Shown here piece after piece: positions 57,731-64,000 of a stretch of DNA of 64,000 nt. Position numbers and translations under genes: made by a program. The notes under the pieces were generated by a model, which was not told where the DNA came from, made no database searches, and saw only the letters and a program-made list of their open reading frames with translations. The DNA comes from Leptospira ellinghausenii (GTDB lineage: Bacteria > Spirochaetota > Leptospiria > Leptospirales > Leptospiraceae), in NCBI RefSeq assembly GCF_003114815.1, contig NZ_BFAZ01000006.1, positions 1 through 64,000 on the forward strand. Reading direction: 5' to 3'. Within the stretch, counting starts at the first letter, position 1; the number at the start of each line of letters is the position of its first letter.

Positions 57731-58068
57731 ACGAAGATAAAATTGGAATCCGTTCGGAAGAAATGGGAAACAAGATGGTTGTACACGTCCAAGGCAATTT
57801 GGATGTTCACAATACACATAAAATTGAAAAAGATTTACTCACTCTCGTTAGTTCTTCGGGAAAATCTGTTATTTTTAATTTGAGTGAAGTGCCATTTATT
57901 TCTTCGGCTGGACTTCGCCTCCTTGTCACAACACTTAGGCATTGCCAAGAACAGAAAATCAGTATTTCGATCTGCGGATTACAACCTGCAGTTGAGAAAG
58001 TCTTTGATATTATCGGGATGCAGCAGTTATTCACAATTTATCCCGATTTAGAAGCAGCTTTAAAGTAA
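57727..58068 (+). CDS. STAS-domain anti-sigma factor antagonist
   Basis: The 113-residue protein is an RsbV/SpoIIAA-type anti-anti-sigma factor with the phosphorylatable Ser in [10 protein letters not shown] (residues about 59-67), preceded by [19 protein letters not shown]. Length is normal for a single STAS domain. Its ATG overlaps the stop of the SpoIIE-HATPase gene as ATGA, so the phosphatase/kinase and its substrate are made together. The sigma factor or other target that is finally controlled is not in the window. Confidence 0.94.
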   Translation: MNEDKIGIRSEEMGNKMVVHVQGNLDVHNTHKIEKDLLTLVSSSGKSVIFNLSEVPFISSAGLRLLVTTLRHCQEQKISISICGLQPAVEKVFDIIGMQQLFTIYPDLEAALK

Positions 58069-58070
58069 AA

Positions 58071-58088
58071 ATCACTTTTCTAAGTGAT
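58071..58088 (+). terminator. Hairpin between STAS and carboxylase genes
   Basis: ATCACTT (58071-58077), loop TTCT, AAGTGAT (58082-58088): perfect 7-bp stem starting three bases after the STAS stop. No U tract follows, so termination is uncertain; it may only attenuate read-through into the carboxylase genes. Confidence 0.4.
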
Positions 58089-58115
58089 CCTAAACAAAAC
58101 ATTGGAAAAAAACTT

Positions 58116-59762
58116 ATGGAAACCATGCAGTATTCCCTAAACAACCCGTTCAAAGAATCCAAGGCTCCGGAGACCAAAACCGGAATATATGATGATGCTC
58201 TCAAACTAGGAAAAGAATTAATCGAAAAACCCTTTCTTGGTGGTGGTGAAGATAGAATTCGTGTCCAACACTCTAAAAGTAGGATGACGGTTTGGGAACG
58301 TATCAAAGTTCTCACAGACGAAGAACCGAACATCACTTACCAAAACTGGGGCCCTAATTTAGATGGAGCTTCCATCGTCACAGGAATTTTAAACATTAAG
58401 GGTCGCGATGTAGCGGTCTACGGACACGATTTTACACTCCGTGCCGGTTCCATGGATGCAACGAACGGTAGTAAACTCGCTCGCCTCATCCAAATGGCTG
58501 GAACCCATGGAATCCCTCTCATCGGGATGAATGATTCTGCAGGTGCCTATGTACCAGCGGGTGTGGGTGGTCTCGATGGTTATTCAGAAGCCTTCACTGC
58601 ATTACGTAAAATCAGCGGTGTCGTTCCTTCTGTTATGCTTATGTTTGGATTTAACGCTGGTGGTGGTGCTTACCTCCCACGCCAAGGGTCCTTTATGATC
58701 CAATGTGATGGTACTTTTTTTGGTCTCACTGGACCTGGAGTTGTGAAGTCAGTGCTTGGGGAAGATATCTCTGCAGAAGACTTAGGGGGACCAAAAGTAC
58801 ACGGTCAATCCGGTGTGGTGGACCTTGTCACTGGTGATGAGTTAGGTTCTCTTCGTACAGCGATCCGTCTTCTCTCTTATTTGCCTGACAATAACCATAG
58901 TTTTGCGCCTTTTTATCCAACATCAGACCCAGTAGACAGGTTCATTTACGAAGAAGACATTCTTTTCCGTAAAACATTCAATTCTCCTACAGGAATGAAC
59001 ACACCTTTTGACATCACACTGTACTTACAACAGATCTGTGACCATGGTGAGTTCTTTGAATTACAACCGCAAAGAGCAAGGAATATCGTCACTGCCTTTG
59101 GTCGTATTGGTGGTCATGTTGTTGGTTTTCTTGCCAATAACTCTGCTGTTTCTTCTGGTCAGATTGACATTGGAGCTTCTCGTAAAGGAACTCGTTTTGT
59201 TCGATTCTGTAACTTATACAATATCCCAATGGTGTTTGTAGAAGACACAACTGGATTTTTACCAGGTCGTGACCAAGAACATAATGGTATCGTTCTCGAA
59301 GGAAGAAAACTGCTCGATTCCATCATTGACCTTCGTACACCAAGACTCACACTCATCATTCGTAATGCCTTTGGTGGTGCTTATGCTACATTTAACTCCT
59401 ATTTTACGGGAGCATCGATGGTATTTGCTCTTCCTACTGCAAGGATTGCCGTTATGGGTCCTGCTGGAAAAGAGTATGTATACAAAGATGAAATCACCGG
59501 GGTTCAAAAAGAATACCTTGCCAACGTCAAAAAGGGAATGAGTGAAAAAGAGGCAATTTCCATTCGGGATGGAAAACTCTTTGAAATTGGCCAACGATAC
59601 GAAAAAGAACTCATGAATCCAAAAGAAGCACTTTCTCTTGGTTCTGTTTCATCCATCATCCTTCCAGGTTACACACGCAATGTTTTATCCAAAAACTTAA
59701 GTTTCCTGATGTCGAAATACAAACCGGCGGAAATGTCCGGACCTCAAAGGGAGTTTGAATAA
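58116..59762 (+). CDS. Acyl-CoA carboxylase carboxyltransferase subunit
   Basis: Biotin-dependent carboxylase beta subunit (propionyl/acetyl/methylcrotonyl-CoA carboxylase type) of 548 residues. Crotonase-like N-terminal half has [55 protein letters not shown], with oxyanion-hole [14 protein letters not shown]; the C-terminal half has [35 protein letters not shown] and [19 protein letters not shown]. It is coupled to the biotin carboxylase gene after five bases. Acyl substrate is not decided by sequence reading. Confidence 0.9.
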   Translation: METMQYSLNNPFKESKAPETKTGIYDDALKLGKELIEKPFLGGGEDRIRVQHSKSRMTVWERIKVLTDEEPNITYQNWGPNLDGASIVTGILNIKGRDVAVYGHDFTLRAGSMDATNGSKLARLIQMAGTHGIPLIGMNDSAGAYVPAGVGGLDGYSEAFTALRKISGVVPSVMLMFGFNAGGGAYLPRQGSFMIQCDGTFFGLTGPGVVKSVLGEDISAEDLGGPKVHGQSGVVDLVTGDELGSLRTAIRLLSYLPDNNHSFAPFYPTSDPVDRFIYEEDILFRKTFNSPTGMNTPFDITLYLQQICDHGEFFELQPQRARNIVTAFGRIGGHVVGFLANNSAVSSGQIDIGASRKGTRFVRFCNLYNIPMVFVEDTTGFLPGRDQEHNGIVLEGRKLLDSIIDLRTPRLTLIIRNAFGGAYATFNSYFTGASMVFALPTARIAVMGPAGKEYVYKDEITGVQKEYLANVKKGMSEKEAISIRDGKLFEIGQRYEKELMNPKEALSLGSVSSIILPGYTRNVLSKNLSFLMSKYKPAEMSGPQREFE

Positions 59763-59767
59763 TTTCC

Positions 59768-62521
59768 ATGTTAGATAAGAATTTAAAACGCATTCAGTTC
59801 CAAGAATCAGAATCCGCATGGATTCGTTCCTTCAGTGTGGAATCGATCAAATGCCTCATCGTTTGCCGTGGACCTGTTCGTAAGGAAACCATGGATGTAT
59901 TTGATGCCATTGGTGTGAAAGAATATGGAATTTTACTATCTGAAAAAGATTCCATCGTTTATCCAAAGGCACTAGCTCCAGAACTTCGGAACTTCCGTTT
60001 CCCTGAAAACATCCATCGTGTTCCTGATTATATGGGAGCGGGGAAAGAAGAAAAAGAGGAGCGCATCCACCAAATCATTGGAATTGCCAAAGACAATGGA
60101 TACACACATATCTTTGCTGGTTACGGATTTATGGCAGAAGATGCTGAGTTCATTGAAGCCATTGAAAAAGCAGGCATCATCTTTATGGGACCAAGTTCCC
60201 ATGTGGCAAAAGGTGCTGGGGCAAAAGACGAAGCAAAAAAACTCGCACGTAGCCTCAATGTTTCGGTAACACCTGGTGTGGACAATATCACAGCCCTAGC
60301 GTTACTTCGTAAAACAGGGAATTCCAAAGACGGACTACTCAAAGTTGCCAAAGAAAATAACCTAAACTTCTCATTTGATGAGAAAAAATCATTGGAAGAC
60401 AACGCGGAAGATTTACTCCAATTGTCTTACGAAAAAACCATCGACATCACTTCCATTCCTGACCTACAAAAAGAGTCAGAAATATTATGTGAAGACATTT
60501 GGAAAAAGTATCCTGGAAAACGAATCCGATTCAAATACATCGGTGGTGGTGGGGGAAAAGGCCAACGTGTCATTTCTGAGAAATCGGAAATCGAATCTGC
60601 TGTGATGGAAATCTTAGCAGAGTCCAAAGTGACCGCTGTTGGTTCCAACCGAAACTTCCTTATTGAGTTAAATATCGAAAACACTCGTCACAATGAAATC
60701 CAGCTCATTGGTAACGGAGAATGGTCCTTGTCTCTTGGGGGACGTGATTGTTCCCTTCAGATGCACGAGCAAAAACTCCTAGAGATTTCACAAACTGTGG
60801 AACTCTTACAAAAAGAAGCAGAACTTGTTCGTTCTTCAAATGCAAAAAAAGCTGCTATCCTCGACAAAGATGTGCAAACACTTAAGGATATGGAACACCA
60901 AGCAGAAGTGTTTGGAAAGGCAATTCGCCTCAACTCCGTATCTACATTTGAATGTATCGTAGAGGGAAATAGTTTTTTCTTTATGGAAGTAAACACTCGG
61001 ATCCAGGTGGAACACCGTGTGACCGAGATGGTTTACAAGATGAAGTTTACCAATCCTAACGATCCAAATGACTTCTTCTACATTGATTCCCTTGTGGAAG
61101 CGATGGCAGTACTCTCCATTCACGGACCACGAGTACCAAAACCTGAACGAATTGTACGCAATGTATCTGGAGCAGAAGTACGTATCAATGCGACTAACCG
61201 CGCTCTACAACCTCACGCGGGTGGAATCATCCAAAACTGGTCAAATCCACTTCCTGAAGAGATCCGAGATGACCAAGGGATTTGTACGAGAAACCCAGAC
61301 ACGGGAGCATTTGTGCATTACAACTTGGCTGGAGCATACGACTCCAACGTAGCACTCATCGTTTCTTATGGTAATAGCCGTTCCGAAAACTTAGAAGTGT
61401 TAGGAAATATCCTTCGCAAAACAGAACTTAGAGGCCAAAACCTTGAAACCAACTTACTTGTTCACTATGGTCTCATCCAATGGATTTTAGGTAAGGATGC
61501 GATGTTCAAACCATCCACTGCTTTTATGATATCGTATCTAGCAGGGATTGGTGCGTTACAATCCATTATCAATGATTTGGATTTGGAATACCTCTGGTCA
61601 GAAAAAACAAAAGCTGCTGATGCTGACTTAAAAAAAGTACTCAGCAAAAAAATGACGCTCGTGATCCGGCCAATGGAAAGGCTTCTTGCCAATCCACATT
61701 TACTGGGTGGATTTTTAGGATACTTTGACGGAAAACTATGGTCACGCACTGGAAACCAACTTTCTTTCAATGAAAACCCAATCCAATTCTTAGATTCATT
61801 GTATTACTACTTAAATCTAGATGCAACGGAACAAAAAGCAAGTTCAGAAAAGATTTGGGACCACGACGCGAAGTTACTTATAGAAGCAAAAGAGTTTTAT
61901 TCTGAATTCTCTAAACGCACTGGTCTGAAAAGCTGGAAAGAAATAGTGGATGTGTTTGCGAAAGGGAAAAACCCTTCCAAAGAAATTTCAGAGGAACTTT
62001 GGGAAAAAGTGAAGGCAAGTCACAACGGTTTCCAAGCAGGACTTGAGACGTTACTCTTACTTCCCAAAATTGGAATCAAATCGAATTTCTTTGGTTTGGA
62101 TGTGAATGCGGATTTGGACGGAGTTGTTCCTGATGAATTCAAAAACAAAGACACACGAGATGCGTTTATCAAAACACTAAACCCTCCACCAAAGATGTCT
62201 GGTGATGAAATTGTAGCCCCTATGGGAGGAATGTTCTATTCCAAAGAAGCCCCAAACCTTCCACCTCTCATCAATGAGGGAGACCATTTCCAAGCGGGAC
62301 AACCTCTCTTTATCATTGAAGTGATGAAGATGTTTAATAAAATTCTAGCACCAGTGAGTGGGACAATCGTGAAAAATTTGATGGTGGATTCGGATGGAAA
62401 GATTGTGACAAAAGCACAACCCATCTTCAAAATCAAACCAGATGAAATTTTGAAGGAAGAGTCTCCTGAAGAAATTCGAGCAAGAAAAGTAAAGGTAACA
62501 AAGGAATTGGGGCTCGGTTAA
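59768..62521 (+). CDS. Biotin carboxylase/BCCP alpha subunit of acyl-CoA carboxylase
   Basis: The 917-residue protein combines biotin carboxylase (about 25-600) and biotin carboxyl carrier (about 820-900), longer than the usual 650-700. The ATP-grasp region has GPSSHVAKGAGAKDEAKKLA, GGGGGKGQRVISEKSE, FLIELNIENTRHNEIQLIGNG, the catalytic motif FMEVNTRIQVEHRVTE. An insertion (about residues 185-245: KDGLLKVAKENNLNFSFDEK and onward) separates the A and B parts of the ATP-grasp fold. The biotinylated Lys is in IIEVMKMFNKIL (Lys about 853). About 120 residues between the domains are poorly conserved. It forms a two-subunit enzyme with the upstream gene. Confidence 0.9.
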   Translation: MLDKNLKRIQFQESESAWIRSFSVESIKCLIVCRGPVRKETMDVFDAIGVKEYGILLSEKDSIVYPKALAPELRNFRFPENIHRVPDYMGAGKEEKEERIHQIIGIAKDNGYTHIFAGYGFMAEDAEFIEAIEKAGIIFMGPSSHVAKGAGAKDEAKKLARSLNVSVTPGVDNITALALLRKTGNSKDGLLKVAKENNLNFSFDEKKSLEDNAEDLLQLSYEKTIDITSIPDLQKESEILCEDIWKKYPGKRIRFKYIGGGGGKGQRVISEKSEIESAVMEILAESKVTAVGSNRNFLIELNIENTRHNEIQLIGNGEWSLSLGGRDCSLQMHEQKLLEISQTVELLQKEAELVRSSNAKKAAILDKDVQTLKDMEHQAEVFGKAIRLNSVSTFECIVEGNSFFFMEVNTRIQVEHRVTEMVYKMKFTNPNDPNDFFYIDSLVEAMAVLSIHGPRVPKPERIVRNVSGAEVRINATNRALQPHAGGIIQNWSNPLPEEIRDDQGICTRNPDTGAFVHYNLAGAYDSNVALIVSYGNSRSENLEVLGNILRKTELRGQNLETNLLVHYGLIQWILGKDAMFKPSTAFMISYLAGIGALQSIINDLDLEYLWSEKTKAADADLKKVLSKKMTLVIRPMERLLANPHLLGGFLGYFDGKLWSRTGNQLSFNENPIQFLDSLYYYLNLDATEQKASSEKIWDHDAKLLIEAKEFYSEFSKRTGLKSWKEIVDVFAKGKNPSKEISEELWEKVKASHNGFQAGLETLLLLPKIGIKSNFFGLDVNADLDGVVPDEFKNKDTRDAFIKTLNPPPKMSGDEIVAPMGGMFYSKEAPNLPPLINEGDHFQAGQPLFIIEVMKMFNKILAPVSGTIVKNLMVDSDGKIVTKAQPIFKIKPDEILKEESPEEIRARKVKVTKELGLG

Positions 62522-62522
62522 T

Positions 62523-63575
62523 TTAACCGTAGCCTATAATGGCTTTGTGAATTTCACCGAGTGGGAGGATGTGGTCCACACATCCTCTTTTGATTGCCTC
62601 TTTAGGCATCCCAAAAACCACAGAAGTCTCTTCATTTTGTGCAATTGTTTCCGCTCCAGCCTCTTTCATTTCCGCAAGTCCCGATGCCCCGTCGTCACCC
62701 ATTCCCGTCATGATGATACCTCTCGCATTTTTCCCTGCAGATTTGGCTACAGAACGGAATAAAACATCTACAGATGGTTTGTGTCGGTTGACAAGAGGAC
62801 CATCCACCACTTCTACAAAGTACTGAGCTCCAGAACGTTTGAGCGTCATATGTTTGTTGCCAGGGGCAATGAGGGCAAGTCCTTTGACCACTCGATCACC
62901 ATGTTTTGCTTCCCTGACGACGATTTCACAGATCGAATCCAATCGTTTGGCAAAGGCTTCTGTGAATTTTTCTGGCATGTGTTGGACAATGACAATTCCA
63001 GGGGTTTGATCTTTTGGTAATTTGGTTAACACGTGTTCTAGTGCAATTGTGCCTCCAGTTGAGGTGCCAATCGCCACTATTTTTTCAGTGGCTTGTAAGG
63101 ATGAGAGTTCTTGTTTTTTATCCAATTGGATTTTGAAATCATTCGATTGGCTTGGTTTAGGTAAATGTTTGATGGTGGCAGAGGCAGCTGCAATCACTGC
63201 ATCCGTGAGGGCAATTGTACTTTCGTTTAAAAAGTCTTTGAGCCCAATTTTTGGTTTGGTGATGATATCACAAGCACCTAAGTTCATCGCAAGGATAGCA
63301 GTTTCCGAACCTTCTGTTGTTAACGTAGAACAAATGACAACAGGTGTTGGCCTTTCTGTCATAATTTTTTTAAGAAAAGATAAACCATCCATTCTTGGCA
63401 TCTCAATATCGAGAACTATGACATCAGGCCAATCATTATTCATTTTGTCTAAGGCAAAGATAGGATCAGAGGCACTTCCTAAAAATTGGAAATTTGAATC
63501 TGTTTTAAAAATTTCGGTTAACACTTGTCTTACGACAGCAGAGTCATCGATGACAAAAACTTTAATTTTATTCAT
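62523..63575 (-). CDS. cheB: Chemotaxis protein-glutamate methylesterase CheB
   Basis: Demethylates and deamidates MCP receptors to reset chemotaxis. The 350-residue protein has an N-terminal receiver (phospho-Asp in [17 protein letters not shown], Asp about 57; Lys in IITKPKIG) and a C-terminal esterase with catalytic Ser in [14 protein letters not shown], His in [13 protein letters not shown] and Asp in [16 protein letters not shown]. Length is normal. It follows cheD by three bases on the minus strand, suggesting a chemotaxis operon that continues beyond the window. Confidence 0.96.
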   Translation of the reverse strand: MNKIKVFVIDDSAVVRQVLTEIFKTDSNFQFLGSASDPIFALDKMNNDWPDVIVLDIEMPRMDGLSFLKKIMTERPTPVVICSTLTTEGSETAILAMNLGACDIITKPKIGLKDFLNESTIALTDAVIAAASATIKHLPKPSQSNDFKIQLDKKQELSSLQATEKIVAIGTSTGGTIALEHVLTKLPKDQTPGIVIVQHMPEKFTEAFAKRLDSICEIVVREAKHGDRVVKGLALIAPGNKHMTLKRSGAQYFVEVVDGPLVNRHKPSVDVLFRSVAKSAGKNARGIIMTGMGDDGASGLAEMKEAGAETIAQNEETSVVFGMPKEAIKRGCVDHILPLGEIHKAIIGYG

Positions 63576-63578
63576 AAC

Positions 63579-64000
63579 TTAATGTTTTTCTACCCAAACT
63601 TCACCATCCCAAATCGAAAAATAAATTTTTCTCGATTGGTTTCCACCAGTATCTTCTGAAATAACTTTAATTTGATTTTCTAATAGAATTTTTTTTGCAA
63701 ATTCTGTATTTTTGGTACCGATTAGAGTTGTTGTATCATTTCGAAAAATTTCCCTTTCCTCGCCGAGAAACATATTCGAACCACCAAATATCTTAGCTGA
63801 ATATTGATTGGGTTTTGTGTGTTTTTTTTTGATCTCAGATATAAAATACTGAAATGCATCGATTCCGTATTTGTATGTTTTTTCCAATTTGATGTCAGCA
63901 GGGTAGGGAAGTAAAAAATGGCACATACCTCCGATATAAAGGGTTGGATGCCATAATACGATGGATACACAGGAACCAAGAAGTGTACGTACCCGATAGT
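63579..64000 (-). CDS. cheD: Chemoreceptor glutamine deamidase CheD (5' partial)
   Basis: Deamidates receptor Gln residues and in some bacteria stimulates CheC. The minus-strand frame is open to the window edge, so the N-terminus is missing. Visible: catalytic Cys in TLLGSCVSIVLWHPTLY, catalytic His in IGGMCHFLLP, KIFGGSNMF (GG-N motif with the conserved turn) and KVISEDTGGNQSRKIYF. The ATG at 63926 is internal (GGMCHF), not the start. The cheD-cheB order is that expected of a chemotaxis operon; here cheB is downstream. Confidence 0.9.
   Translation of the reverse strand, partial: YRVRTLLGSCVSIVLWHPTLYIGGMCHFLLPYPADIKLEKTYKYGIDAFQYFISEIKKKHTKPNQYSAKIFGGSNMFLGEEREIFRNDTTTLIGTKNTEFAKKILLENQIKVISEDTGGNQSRKIYFSIWDGEVWVEKH

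Overview
The window is chromosomal DNA from a spirochaete of the genus Leptospira, most likely the saprophytic (L. biflexa-like) side of the genus. This is inferred from several things together: periplasmic-flagellum genes that include the ring genes flgA/flgH/flgI, spirochaete-style lipoproteins with loose lipoboxes, a lysine/alanine-rich histone-H1-like protein, a large set of signalling proteins (SpoIIE phosphatases, MHYT hybrid kinase, HD-GYP, STAS, CheB/CheD), and moderate G+C. No 16S rRNA is present, so the species is not established. I see no phage, insertion sequence, CRISPR array or rRNA operon.

Layout. 1-5844: translation/RNA block infB (5' end outside the window), rbfA, truB, rpsO, pnp. 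5885-7633: M16 peptidase and dUTPase. 7705-11955: flagellar rod/ring operon flgG-flgA-flgH-flgI-flgJ. 11952-17399 (minus): an unusual YihY-type membrane protein with an inserted Ycf48/BNR-like propeller, two methyltransferases, an ATP-grasp enzyme and an RRM RNA-binding protein. 17512-18372: flgF, followed by a strongly folded, GC-rich intergenic element. 18527-31243: accessory and signalling region with an SDR, an MHYT hybrid histidine kinase and its HD-GYP response regulator, a tandem pair of class II aldolase-like proteins (one lacking its metal-binding histidines) divergent from a membrane SpoIIE phosphatase across two matching palindromes, the H1-like protein, and a flavin monooxygenase/SDR pair divergent from a TetR regulator with a palindromic operator.

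31283-40649: phosphatidyltransferase, tRNA-Asp, fliG, a small conserved-looking protein, the pyruvate dehydrogenase E1alpha-E1beta-E2 operon, a degenerate signalling-like protein, a small lipoprotein, fructose-1,6-bisphosphatase and a putative degenerate GGDEF-like protein. 40738-45044: the macromolecular-synthesis operon rpsU-yqeY-dnaG-rpoD, closed by a clear terminator. 45132-54404: a lipoprotein, glycerol-3-phosphate dehydrogenase, tyrS, a membrane-anchored polysaccharide deacetylase, an RND transporter and peptide deformylase. 54519-64000: tRNA-Ala, a coiled-coil/SpoIIE-HATPase/STAS partner-switching cluster, a two-subunit biotin-dependent acyl-CoA carboxylase, cheB and cheD (5' end outside the window).

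The genes most worth a second look are the YihY-propeller fusion, the aldolase/pseudo-aldolase pair with its palindromes, the methyltransferase/ATP-grasp cluster, and the two nested inverted-repeat elements downstream of flgF and of the H1-like gene. All functions are assigned by reading motifs and neighbours; no database search was run.
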